NCBI RefSeq assembly: GCF_000182925.2
Contig: NC_026507.1
Span: 4,092,001 to 4,156,000 of the forward strand
Length of the DNA: 64,000 nucleotides
Direction: 5' to 3'
Source of the DNA: Neurospora crassa OR74A
Taxonomy: Eukaryota > Ascomycota > Sordariomycetes > Sordariales > Sordariaceae
The notes beneath the pieces were generated by a model, which saw nothing but the letters and a program-made list of their open reading frames with translations, searched no databases and was not told where the DNA came from. The translations under genes were made by a program, and so were the position numbers. Below, in pieces: positions 10,996-21,476 of this stretch. Every line of letters begins with the position of its first letter. Within the stretch, counting starts at the first letter, position 1.

Positions 10996-12462
10996 CTACC
11001 GACCCTTACCACCAGGCACGGAAGCCTTCTTTTGAGACTTTTGAGACGACGAACGCGACCCAAGAGTTCCAGGGAAGGCCTTGATATTGGCCGCCGCAAG
11101 GATGGCCGCGATAGCTTCATCATCACTGTCTTTTTGCGACTTGACGTTCTTCTGGTTCTTGGCGGGCCAGCCAGGCCACTCATTGGGACGAGCAAACAGC
11201 CGTCTGTCATGCTCGTGACCATGCTCTTGCAGCTTCGCGGCACCGTACGCTTCCCAGAGGGGATTGGCGCCCGAGACTCCTCGATACGCAATGTCTTCGA
11301 CGTCCCACGGGCTTGCCCGTGCAAGAGGGTGATGCTTGCCCTGAAACGTCGACATGGCTCCGAGATACACCATGAACAATGCCTCGGCCAGAACGATGAG
11401 TTGCAGGTCCTCCAGATTCTTGATGGGAGTCTTGGAGGCCATGGGATTGGGAAGCCGCAGAAGAATGAAAGGGAACTTGGGCATTGTAAGGTTCAAGGCG
11501 GCGTCTTGGATCCAGGTCGCACTCTTGGCACCTAGTGTTTTGTGCCGGGCAAAATAGTGGGTTACAAGACGCAAAAGTAGCCCTCCTCTGTGCGAAGCTG
11601 CTGAGCCGACATAGAGACTGGCATCTTCGGTCTTATAACTTTGGTTTTGGGTTGGGCGCTCTATAAGGCCGTAGACGCCCAGCTCAACGCCCGCGCTCTG
11701 CTCATTCACCTCGAGCCATGGAAGCTCCTTGAGCTTGGCAATGGTCGGTGGGTATGGACTAGCCAGAATTTCTCTGACAGGATCGGATAGGATGTCCACT
11801 ATCTGGTCGATCCACTGGTTCGGGCTCTTTTTCTGCAAACCCGCGACCCATTCGGGATGGGGATAGCAGTCGAGCAGCGCGTCATAAATTGAGCGGAGTC
11901 GGCGTTTGATCTTGGCGTTGAGAAGCCTGCGTCGCTCCTCTGCTTGGTCAATGCCCTGAACATCATGATAACCCGGACCCCAGTCGAATTTGTGCGTGTC
12001 GGATGGCAACGAAGGGTCGCGCTGACGACACAGCTGGACAATAAGTTTTTTGTAAAAAGCCACTTCGTCTAGGTCCACGTCATCCCTCCCCATCCGCTTA
12101 AAAACCCGGGAAAGAGAATCTCCCCGAATCCAACCGGATGCAAAAGTCTCGATGTCGTCGGGCTTCCAAGGCCGGATCCACTTCTCGCGGTCGGGTAGCC
12201 AGACCCTGCCCTTTTGCACCGTGTATTGAACGAGAGCATCGCTACCGTTATCTTTCCGTTTGCCCGCGGTGGTAGCTGGAGTTGAACTGAAGGATCGGAG
12301 AGTGCGCAATTGTGTGTAGGCAGAGATGTGTTGGGTCTTGGAATCGCATTGAAGGGTTTGTGACTTGTGTGGTCGAGAGTTTGCGACATGTGCACGTCGT
12401 AACACGATCAACGGGCGGCGATAACATGTCGCCCGTCCTAGAACCCGGGGGGAGAGACTCAT
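10996..12462 (-). CDS. GIY-YIG-like domain protein with probable mitochondrial presequence
   Basis: This intronless frame encodes 488 residues from the ATG at 12462; further upstream the frame stays open but has no ATG. The N-terminus MSLSPRVLGRATCYRRPL is Arg/Ser/Leu-rich with no acidic residue for over 30 positions, which looks like a mitochondrial import sequence. Around residues 250-300 lies ELGVYGLIER, then about 12 residues later LYVGSAASHRGGLLLRLVTHY. That spacing resembles the GIY...YIG core of GIY-YIG nucleases with the following Arg and His. A Glu in LIVLAEALFMVY about 90 residues later could be the metal-binding acid. The C-terminus is Lys/Ser-rich. Fungi have poorly characterised GIY-YIG-like proteins of this size. 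Nuclease activity in mitochondria is inference. It could also be a degenerate, non-catalytic fold. Confidence 0.75.
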   Translation of the reverse strand: MSLSPRVLGRATCYRRPLIVLRRAHVANSRPHKSQTLQCDSKTQHISAYTQLRTLRSFSSTPATTAGKRKDNGSDALVQYTVQKGRVWLPDREKWIRPWKPDDIETFASGWIRGDSLSRVFKRMGRDDVDLDEVAFYKKLIVQLCRQRDPSLPSDTHKFDWGPGYHDVQGIDQAEERRRLLNAKIKRRLRSIYDALLDCYPHPEWVAGLQKKSPNQWIDQIVDILSDPVREILASPYPPTIAKLKELPWLEVNEQSAGVELGVYGLIERPTQNQSYKTEDASLYVGSAASHRGGLLLRLVTHYFARHKTLGAKSATWIQDAALNLTMPKFPFILLRLPNPMASKTPIKNLEDLQLIVLAEALFMVYLGAMSTFQGKHHPLARASPWDVEDIAYRGVSGANPLWEAYGAAKLQEHGHEHDRRLFARPNEWPGWPAKNQKNVKSQKDSDDEAIAAILAAANIKAFPGTLGSRSSSQKSQKKASVPGGKGR

Positions 12463-12791
12463 GTTTTGTGCGGTCGGGGCTCTGTTGGATTTGGCGTTTG
12501 TAGTCGATGTGGTGACATGGAATGCGAGTGGCGGGAGGCCCTGAAAGAGTCGCGAGAAGTCCGTAAACGTCGGCGATCGCGCGCGGTCATGTGAGACGTG
12601 AGTGGATAGGTAGGTTTGTTCAAGAACAATTGGGTAGGTCAAGGAAAAAAATGAAGCACCGTCGTCGATGGTCCTAGTACACGACAGATCAAACCATTTA
12701 TGGTACTGTGTAAGAACCGACTTGACCGTGACGGCCTTTTCTGTTGTTTATTGACACAGATGACTTTTGCCTTTCCACAATCAGTCGCTCT

Positions 12792-13166
12792 AGGGCCTGT
12801 TCGGGTCCGCGATAAGAATTCTAGGCTACCCGTGCCTCAACCCCACTTTTTTGGGACAACGCTAGACCCGCACTGGACGCTTTAGGGCGCCGCGCGTTTG
12901 GATGCTCTGAAATTGGGCTGCCAACGGCTTAATGAAATGGCTTTTTAGAGGAACTGTACGGACCGTTCGTTTGAACCGGGATTTCTCAATCCCGATTCAG
13001 GAGCCTTTTGGGTCCTGAACGAGCTCTCTGAAATTTAGACTACCTAATCTACGATGTCTGATTGGCTCAAAATCGAAAAGTGGGGTTGAGAATGTTAGAG
13101 CCCAGATCTTGCAGCACGTGCAATTTCAGAGTGATTCAATTCAGATCGCCAACTAAACAACACCCT
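12792..13166. mobile_element. Decayed MITE-like inverted-repeat element (375 bp, no coding capacity)
   Basis: The ends are imperfect inverted repeats: the left begins AGGGCCTGTTCGGG and the right, read on the other strand, begins AGGGTGTTGTTTAG. About 18 of the first 29 positions match. Inside these, a perfect 15-bp inverted pair CTCAACCCCACTTTT lies at 12836-12850 and 13076-13090. The centre carries hairpins at 12977-12994 (CGGGATT, 4-nt loop) and 12998-13017. A length of 375 bp, nested inverted repeats and no reading frame fit a nonautonomous DNA transposon. The superfamily is unclear; the AGGGCCTGTT start recalls hAT-type ends, but no clear target duplication is seen. Confidence 0.45.
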
Positions 13167-14232
13167 TAAATTTACAACTTAGATGCACTGGGTGTGATTT
13201 CGTCAGGTTGCTCGTCCTCGTCGATGTATCTGCTTTTGCTTGTCTAAAAGTTAGCCTAGAATCGATTTACTTGCCCTTTCCCAACACTGACCTTTACGCG
13301 ATGAACTACACAAGGTTGTGGCGCTTTGCCGCGAATCATGATGATGGGAAGCCCGAAAGAGAAGAAGGGAGGAAACAGCAGTTGAGGTTTGGATAATGTT
13401 AAGGCGGAGGTGGCACGTGCACCAGTCAGCACTACAATAGGAAGCCCCATGGGGAAGGCGTGGATCGCGTACCATGGTGGATACAGTCGTGACCCCTGAA
13501 ACTGCATGTAATTCAGACCATGAAATTCTATGCACTAACAAGCACATATATGCAGGATTTGGATAATGCGGTTTCAGGGGTTTCCACTGTAATTGATAAA
13601 TGGTGCATATTGCTGGGATTCCTGCACTATTCTCCTTAACTAACAATTGAACACCACTACCTTGAAATCATACCTTCAATTTTTTTCTTTCAAATTCAAG
13701 CAGGCACCAGGACTCTCGTCATCTGGACTTGCCTCAACCATCTTGAGACGTTTGCAAGTAATCCAACCTTCTGCTTGTCCCTTTGTTCTCCTTTGACAGC
13801 TGCTCGCAATATCCAGATCCCGGTGTATCGGTGATAACAGTGCACTCTTCCGCCAATGCATGTCACTACATTGGCACTTTGATTTGCAGATAAATGCAAG
13901 CATTGTGCTTCAGCGATCATCGGCAGGCCCCGTTAGGGAACATAGAGGCGGTCAAATGATTGGTTGCCATGCGCTGAGCCTTTGCATAAATGGCATCAAG
14001 CCAGGCACCACGCCGGCACCACGCCGCCGGTCCTCACCAACACAACGACACTGACCATGACTCTTTCACAACTTGGAGTCACCAGCCAACTTACGGCCAC
14101 AAACCTCGTTCTATAATTCCACTTCATTCGGAATCTTCAAAAGCAGTGAAAAAAATATAGGATTAGGTTCCCTGAGTCATTTTCCTGCCTCGAGAGCGTT
14201 TCGATAGGTGCCCCAGCAGAGCTCAAGCCTCG

Positions 14233-14272
14233 GCGATACCTTCATCTTTCCTATTTGGGAACTCACACGCAG
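14233..14272 (+). repeat. Dispersed ~40-bp repeat, copy 1 (matches 27102-27141)
   Basis: About 36 of 40 positions match 27102-27141. The two share an uninterrupted 20-bp block, CTTCATCTTTCCTATTTGGG, which would not occur twice by chance in 64 kb. The flanks show only weak similarity. The origin is unknown. Confidence 0.55.
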
Positions 14273-14336
14273 CCCTTCACGGTGTCTGCATCTCCATGCG
14301 CACTGCACAGCGGTCTGGATTCTGGATGATATCCTA

Positions 14337-16862
14337 CTATCCATATACCTCCCCAACAACAGGCCTCTCCGCCTCTCCCCTCGTAAACCCCAACCACTTC
14401 TCCTCAACCTCCACTCCATCTCTCACAACAACCTGCCTAATGACTCCCCAAGACAACGGACCCGCCGCAATATCCGTACCTCCTTCCTCCTCTTCCTCAT
14501 CTCCATCTCCATCCCCATCCCCACCCTCTCTCTCCCGTCTCACCCCCTTCCTCATTAGCGGAGCATGCACGTGACAAGCAGCAGCAATAACCGCCGAGCA
14601 ACCCCCCATAATCGGCATACCCGCCGGATACTTGCCAAATACCGCCAACCCCAGAATCGTCACCCACGAAAGCGTTCCCAGCACAATCACCCAGAACATG
14701 GCACAGGTGGAGTACCCGAGCGTGATGGCTGGGGGATTCGACTTGTCCAACGTGGTTCCGTCCACATCGATAAAGTCCACTTGGGTGAAGTACAAGCATT
14801 GGCTCATCAGCCAGTGCATAATGCTGGACACGGCGACGAAGGGGAGGGCGTAGCGGTAGGGGAGGCTAAGGAAGAAGGTGGACCGCTGGGAGCCGCGGGG
14901 TTGGGATGTGCGTAGCGTCTTTGTTGTTGTTTTGACGCTTGGTTTTTCTTTTCTTTTCCACCATGTAATCCGGCATGTTTTCTTCTTTGCGCTTGATCCG
15001 CTGGTCTCCGTCCCGGTGCCGACATGAAAGGAGTGCCACTCCCGTTCGGCGACCATCTTGGTCAAGATGTTGTTGAAGAAGAGGTAAGTCAGTGAGAGAA
15101 AGATTTGGGGCGTATTGGCGCGCAAGACAAGACGCCAGCGGCGGGGTATCATGTCCACGTCGTTGCGGTTGCTGTAGTAGAGGATGTGGTAGGGGTCCAG
15201 CGAGTTATTCGGGTTGAAGGTTAAGAGAGAAGCGAGCCGCTGACCTGCGGTGAAGTTGTAATAATCGGCGCGCAGAGCAAAGATGAAGAGGAGGATACAC
15301 TGGGACAGCATACCGATGAACCAGGCCATGGTTAGAGACCAGCGTGTCAAGGAAACTGATTTCCACAACGGCGTTGCTTTGGGCTTGTAGGCCCGCGGCG
15401 GCAGCGCTGGTCGGAAGATGTTTGTGAACGATGGATGGTGGTAAGTGCAGCTAGATCTCGGAATCGTCTTTGAGTCTGGAGACGGAGGTTCGGTTATGAA
15501 CGAGTCAATCGCATCTCCAATGGTGACGAGCGGTGCTGATCTGTACAACCAGGCCACGGAGCTGAGACAGGCCGCAATGACGAGGTTGCAAATGGTTGTC
15601 AACCACCAAAAGACTGGTTCGGCAAGTAGTCGGCATTTGGGATCGATCTGTCTCACAAAAATCTTGCCTCGAATTCGAAAGACCGGTGTTGATGGGCTAG
15701 ATCGATTTGTTATTGCCAGATAATCGTCGACGTAGCAATGGGCATCGTCTTCAGGTGGTACATCAAAGCAGCATAATTGACCCCAGAAAAAGCCCTGCGT
15801 ATCGACCTGCACGTTATCTTCCGTAGAGGCGAAGAATTGTTCCTTTTCTGTCTTCAAATAAGGGTCCTCTTGAGGGCCCCAATAAGTGTCATGAGGATTC
15901 TCGGAAGAGTCCTCATGACGGTCCTCTGAAGACTTCCACATGACAGTGATTTCCGACATCCAACCAGCACCTAAATCCGACATAAGACTTGCTGCCTCAT
16001 AGCGGTGATAGAGAATTCCAGACACGGGCTCCGACTTCTCGTTTCTGGTGGCCCGCGTGGACTTTTGGTCAGCGACCAACACGACACCATCGTAAGAGGA
16101 TGCCTTCGTTCTGAGATCCCTTTTAGCGGACGTGACGACATCAACTTCTCTCCATTGGCTACCTAGTATTTCGAAGGTCAAAGAGCAGGCCATGGGTCAT
16201 GTTGTCATGTGTTTGATCAACTTCGGAAACGGCTGAGTTTCGAGAGACCCCGAATGGGCGTGTTAAGTACTCTGGAGAGACAACCACCACGTTATATGAT
16301 GGCCTAGAAGTGGTCGGGAATATGGCCGAATTGTACACCAGGTGGAGAGGCAACGCCGTGATCAACATGGTTGTCCACATGATGAGTCGTATTGGACGGA
16401 TATGGAGCATATTTCTCAGAGAGAGAATACCAATGTCAGCGGTGCCACCGCTTTTGTGTATTTGATCAATATCCGCACGAGTTGGGGCTGCCAATGCTTG
16501 CATTGCAAAGTTCTTTGACGTCGAGTATTGTTAGCGTAGTAGGTACAAAGCTCCAGTCTGCAATCTGGGTTAAAAACGCGGATCACATGATGCTGACTGA
16601 CCGTGGCTCCAAGAAGAGCAGCTGAAAATATGTTCATAAGCAGGTGGACAGACGTATCTATCTGGCTGACCTTCTCGCACGAAGTGTTCATCATGACCAC
16701 GCTCGCGCTCTTCCGGTCTTGATTCTGATGTTTCGACATGAATGTTAGGATGAGACTGACAACTATATTGACAGATAGCATCAGCCAAGACAGAGCACAC
16801 AGGAGCTTCAGACTTCCTCGCCATCCACCTAGACGACTAAAAGAGGTTGAAAATCGCTTCAT
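14337..16862 (-). CDS. DUF6536-family fungal membrane protein
   Basis: Three exons fit in frame: 16862-16602, 16512-16271, 16158-14337 (774 residues). The first intron (16513-16601) uses donor GTCAGT and joins GAT to NFAMQALAAPTR. The second (16159-16270) is my best-fitting choice and is less certain. The N-terminus has GGWRGSLKLLCALSWLML, a membrane segment, then VHLLMNIFSAALLGA and APTRADIDQIHKSGG...DIGILSLRNM. This is the LH-L-N...LGA..MQ.L.APTR..D..H signature of DUF6536. About eight further hydrophobic segments follow, for example WWLTTICNLVIAACL, FIGMLSQCILLFIFALRA and ITLGYSTCAMFWVIVLG. The tail is Gly/Asp/Glu-rich and soluble. Function of the family is unknown. The gene is divergent from another membrane-protein gene at 17768, sharing a ~900-bp promoter region. 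Confidence 0.85.
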
Positions 16863-17767
16863 CGGGTAGGATTGGCTTTCTGTGGTGGATTACTCTGCGA
16901 AACATGCACCTCCATAGAGGTAAGATAGAAGACTATCTAGAGAGAGGTAGTTTGAGCAGCTCATACTGATTGAGGACAAGATGGTATGTCAGTAAATATA
17001 AAAGCCGACTTTGGGTTTTCAAAACTTGAAAGCCCATCCCTACCCAGAGGTACTAGGTAAGGTAGGTATCCACGAGCAGGCTTAGTGCCTAACCCCGCGT
17101 ACATCTTTGTGTTACCAATGACCACTACGCTTGCACCAGACAAAGCGGAAACACTGCCATGATATGAGCTCATCGCCTTCACCGGTTTCGGGAACGGACA
17201 CAGCCGACGAAGATTGTAGATACCTACAGGTACCCCCACTTGCTTTGCCGTGAATCTAAACTGACTGCGCCCCATTTCCAACATGAAGCTGAAGACTCAA
17301 GTGTGCAATACATGTGCCACAATTTCCGTGTTAGACTTCCGTGAGGTCATTGGCTGCTTGGTCGGTGTCATGCTGATGCGCCGTTCATGATTTCAGGCTT
17401 GAACTGCTGCATCAATCATGTTGGGGCGTTGCGGAAGATGTAATTGGAGAACCATATCTTACTCCGGTCGGCAGTGCGAAGGTACTACCACGTTGTGTGA
17501 CATAAACGTTCGGAGCGATGAACCGGGGGGGGGGGGGGGGGGGACTGGTTTCCATTGAAACAGTTGGTGTCCTAAACGAGAAAGCCTTGTTAACAAAAGT
17601 CTTTCCATCTCCTCGTTATTTGCTAGAGGTACCTACAAGCTTTGGCCGGGATGTATTTGGCGCGCAGCCGTTGTCCGTCCTTCAAATATAGCTCCCATTG
17701 ACCGCTCCCCGTCCACCTTAACGACAGCATACCTCTACCTTTACTTTCTCAGATACAAACCGCAGAA
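16863..17767. other. Divergent promoter region between two membrane-protein genes
   Basis: The 905 bp hold a 19-base G tract (17525-17543) and three copies of the dispersed TAGAGGTA motif: 16915-16922, 17624-17631, and on the other strand 17730-17737. No coding frame was recognised. Confidence 0.65.
17525..17543 (+). repeat. G19 homopolymer tract
   Basis: An uninterrupted run of 19 G lies about 225 bp upstream of the start at 17768. Such a run could form a quadruplex and is also a common place for length errors. Confidence 0.9.
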
Positions 17768-19041
17768 ATGGCTTCCGCGTCATTCTATCATCTCGTAAAC
17801 CCTGCGGGCCTTCCTTCACGGATTTTCATCACTGGTGACTCGTTAGCTATCGCTGGATCGACCCTGACCGTCTTTTATACCTTTCATCAAATCAACGTTG
17901 CGCGCCATGTTCAACAGGAACTCAAGAAGGACAAGCGCAATCGTAACACTCTTGAAGAAAACCGTGTTAGCAACACTGCTAACAGGTTCCAGCCAGGTCA
18001 GATTCTTGCAGCCAACTTGCTAATCCTTCACGCCGCTCTGTGGGCCATCGTCCGTTCCACTCTCCACCTTACCTTCACCATCAAGCAAGTAAGGAACCCT
18101 GACGCCTGGGATTTACACAAAGGCTTCGAATACCCCATGGTATGGACCATAGAGCGTAGCGACATGAAGCACCTCGGAAGTGCTATCCAAACCTTCACGT
18201 GGGGAACGCTGCTATTCACGGCAATGCCCATGTTTTGGATGGTCAGGCAATTCTTTCCCAAAGCCTTTCTACCGAGGGCTCGCACGCTATCGCTTCTGTG
18301 GAACATGCTGCTTGTCTTTGTCTTTTCCATTCTTTGGATAGTTAACAGCTTTGGGTCAACGGCATCAAATGGCGTTAGCTTCGCCATGCTGGCGTGGGTC
18401 AACCTCATCATGGTCAGTCTGCTCTCATCCATGCTCAAGATCCAGAGACATGCAACAAGAGCAAAGGTGCAAGGTGTAAGTAGATCTTTCCGACTTGGCC
18501 TTGATGAGTGTATCCTGTCGCTCGGTAAAGACTAAAGTACCTTGGCTAACCAGGCAAATAATATGGCCATCAACAGAGAGAAGTCAAGATACTGAAGACG
18601 TTTGTTAGAGGGATGGCAAGCTTTCTCGTGGCTGGCATCCTTTTTATTACAATAATATGCATCTTGACAACCTCGAGGCTTTATTACGACCCGGACGGAG
18701 ACGCAGACATGGACGAAAACGACCGCGAACCGTCTATTTCTGGTCCTGGACTGAAGGTCACGAGCAAATTGGATGATCTGCTTGGATTTCCACTCGAAGT
18801 CTCTGCTGTACAGTTCTTTCAGTTTTGGTGGCTTTTGACGATGAAACGACTAGCGAGATGTCCCATTGACGAATGGACAATGGGGCAGGAAGAGGTGCGC
18901 CAAGATGGACCTCAACCTACTAGAGGTGTTCTGACAGATTTTCGGAACTTTTGGCGTTTCCTCGTTCATAAGCTACTACAAAGGTACCTCAGCGGAAATA
19001 TATGGAGACTGTCAAGGCTTAAGAAGGGGGTACAGGGCTAG
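17768..19041 (+). CDS. Multipass membrane protein, family not recognised
   Basis: Two exons (17768-18475 and 18577-19041; GTAAGT donor, 101-nt intron) encode 390 residues. I count about seven hydrophobic segments, including residues ~22-40 (ITGDSLAIAGSTLTVFYTF), QILAANLLILHAALWAIV, TFTWGTLLFTAMPMFWMV, LSLLWNMLLVFVFSILWIV, VSFAMLAWVNLIMVSLL and FLVAGILFITIICIL. A short basic loop (KKDKRNRN) follows the first segment, and the last ~120 residues are soluble with an acidic DPDGDADMDENDRE patch. The layout, seven segments with a cytoplasmic tail, recalls fungal RTA1-like or GPCR-like proteins, but no family motif is recognised, so no function is assigned. The ATG context (CAGAAATGG) is good. Confidence 0.8.
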
Positions 19042-20145
19042 TTCCAAATCTTAGAAAGGAAGAGAGCGGCGATAGAAACCTAATAACCACTAGCTTACTT
19101 AATTAGTGAAGAGTCTGGTTATGTCCATAAATATAGAGAAATAAGGAAAGGGAGGGTTAAAGATGGGTTAATAGCTATAAAAACCCTACCACCGTTCGAT
19201 TCCCGTTCCCCGGTCCCCGGTCCCCTCCCCGAATCCGGAAGAAGTTCCACAAACCCCGGGCCCGGCCCCACTTGCACGGTCTCACTGTCTCCACTCTGCC
19301 GGACACTCAAGGACATCTCGACCCATCTTGACCGAATAGCCGGTCCAACCGGAACCCAAAAGCTACAGGTCTCTCCGGCATTTTATCGAAACCATAGACC
19401 AAAGCATTCAGCCGCAGGACTCCCAATTGGGGATTGCTCACCACAAAGACACTCGTCTGTCTGTCGTCACCACCTGAAGACCCGACTTCTGGCCTCCGGC
19501 GCTAGTACTACCAACTAGGTACCTTCGCCAAGCCCACCAAGCTGCAAGAGGCCCAAGAGCAAAAAGTCCGACCACCAACCAGTCCACGGCACGGTCTCGA
19601 GATTTATCCATGAACTGTCTGCACATCATCGTGCCTGCTTCGGGAACTTGACAATGCCATTGGTGGAATGGAGGACAAAGTGATGGGGACTGGGTAGGGT
19701 GGTGTAACGCTGCTGCGAGAGGCCCGTGGACAACTGGGATGTGGGTTGTTCCGGGAGCCCAAGACCGCACCGGGTAACCACACTTGAAGGTTCCTAGGTC
19801 GCTAGAGGTATGGGATGAACAGAATAAAGGGCACATAACAATGGATACTGTACTACTTCCGGTTGAGATACTGAATGAATGATCCTATGGTGGTTCTGAA
19901 GTTCTGACAAATAGCAAGGGTACCCAATAGCAATGTAGGTACGTACTCAGTGATAGGAAAGGAGTGTAGGAAAATGTACCCCTGTAACGCACTATCGAAA
20001 CTCTGTCCCTTTCGGAACAAAGTCAACATGACACAAGCCTTGTAACCAGAAAAACAATGCAAGATGGTAAAAATCTGCAGGAATGAAGAATCGCAACTCG
20101 TAAAACAGAATACTCATCGCCGGGAAGCCAACAGGTTCAAAGTGG
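19042..20145. other. Convergent intergenic region, no gene recognised
   Basis: About 1.1 kb lies between the 3' ends of the membrane-protein gene and the zinc-finger gene. It holds one TAGAGGTA motif (19803-19810) and a C-rich run near 19204-19260. No convincing coding frame was found; a 132-codon minus-strand frame is listed as rejected. Confidence 0.55.
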
Positions 20146-21476
20146 TCAAGCCTCTTTCCGCTTATTATGGACGACATCCTTGTGCCTTTGCACATTATCC
20201 TTCCTCCCTCTGTAGTCGCAACCCGGGTAATCACACTTCGTTTTCTCCTCAGGAATATTTTCTGTTCGAGCGTAGACCGGGTGATGCGACCACAAATGAC
20301 GGTGGAGGTCTTTGACTTCTGCGGCTTTGTAGGTGCAGCTCGGACATTTGCGGGGTCGGCGGTGGTTGTTCTGGTGTTTGCTGTAGTAGAATGGTAGGTT
20401 AGAGATTAGAAACAAGGCAACAAGACGAAACCATGGAAAACTAGACAAGTTAGAGGTGTCGTAATCGGAATATGGACGTACGTCAAATCGCATTTTCGCT
20501 TAAAGACTGGCTGAGTTTTGCATTTGGACCCAGTGCATTTATACTCGCCAGTTTCAGTGATGGTAAATGCTGTCAGTTTCGCTAATTCCTCCTGGTCGCT
20601 AGATTGTTCCATGGTATCGTCGTCCTCGGAGGGGACGTCCTGGGAGGGCTGAACTGGTAGAGACAGTGGTGGCTGTTGTTGATGCCAGGCCGGAGATTGG
20701 TGTTGAAACGAGTGTTGATAGGGAATAGTTTGTTGATTGTGTGGGTAGCCAACTTGCTCAGGAATAGCATATATTGGGCCCACCGAGAGTGGTAGGGCTT
20801 CAATGTTGTTTGGATCAAACCCCGAGTCTGTTTCTAGACTCAGGTCCAAGTCTCCAACCGCAGGCTGTTCGGGATCCATCGTCTATGATGATGAAGCGTA
20901 GAGGGGTGGAGGGTGGGCTCCTGCTACTTCTGCCGAACCGTATTGGTTGAAATCTCGTTTTCCAGTCAAAGGGGGATCAGAGGTCTGATAGGCTTCAACG
21001 GGTTGGTCAAATGAATATTCCGAGTAAGTTTGTGGGATAGGAGGGGGACCCGAAGGCCCCAGGCCAGAAAAAGGGGAGTAAGAGCAGGCCTGAGTATTGA
21101 TATAGGAGCCCGAGTCCTGGATTTCAGTGTCGTACGTGGCTTGATAGTGGCTCATATCCAAATGACTGGGGTTGACAGTCGGTTTCTCCTCATTGTGGTG
21201 CGTGGGAAACTTGTGTTGCTCGTTTTCCCCAGGGTCGTCTCCACTGATTCCAAAGGAAGATCCTTGTGGAGTCAACGGCATAGCTGAAGTCACGATGCCA
21301 ACGCAAGGAGGAGTGTCTGGAGCGAAAGACGACCAAGGACTGTCCGGATCAGAATAGCTCAAACCCTGACCGGAGCTGTCAACAGTGACATCCCAGGGAT
21401 TGGGGCCAAATTCAAGATGGTAACCGGCCTCAGCAACTGAAAAGTTGTGGACAGACCTGGTATGATTGTTGTACAT
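20146..21476 (-). CDS. C2H2 zinc-finger protein (likely transcription factor) with an in-frame TAG
   Basis: The 3' part is firm. An exon ending at 20482 is joined to 20380-20146 across a 101-nt GTACGT...CAG intron. Together they encode three C2H2 fingers: CTGSKC...KHQNNH, CPSC...HRHLWSHH and CDYPGC...HKDVVH. Upstream, an ATG at 20879 (MDPEQPAVGDLDLSL) opens 132 codons of acidic and Gln/Pro-rich sequence. Directly before it, in the same frame, is TAG ACG. Before that lies another 198-codon open stretch from an ATG at 21476 (MYNNHTRSVHNFSVAEAG), rich in Ser, Pro, Tyr and Gln like an activation domain. Either two isoforms exist, or a small intron removes the stop (donor GTAGCA near 20924, only 45 nt), or the TAG is a nonsense change. 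DNA binding in the nucleus is inferred from the fingers. Confidence 0.75.

Larger units (their letters stand above)
12463..14336. other. Intergenic region holding a decayed inverted-repeat element and one copy of a dispersed repeat
   Basis: This 1.9-kb stretch lies upstream of the GIY-YIG-like gene and downstream of the DUF6536 gene (both minus). It holds the 375-bp inverted-repeat element at 12792-13166 and a ~40-bp repeat copy at 14233-14272. Otherwise no coding frame or RNA gene was recognised. Confidence 0.6.

Noticed and set aside
19194-19206. GTTCGATTCCC resembling a tRNA B box
   Set aside because: The flanking bases do not form a T-stem and no A box or cloverleaf can be drawn upstream.
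19438-19836. 132-codon minus-strand frame with ATG and one hydrophobic segment (DWLVVGLFALGPLAAWWAW)
   Set aside because: Isolated, no family signal, most of the frame looks random. It could be a tiny membrane protein but there is no second line of support.
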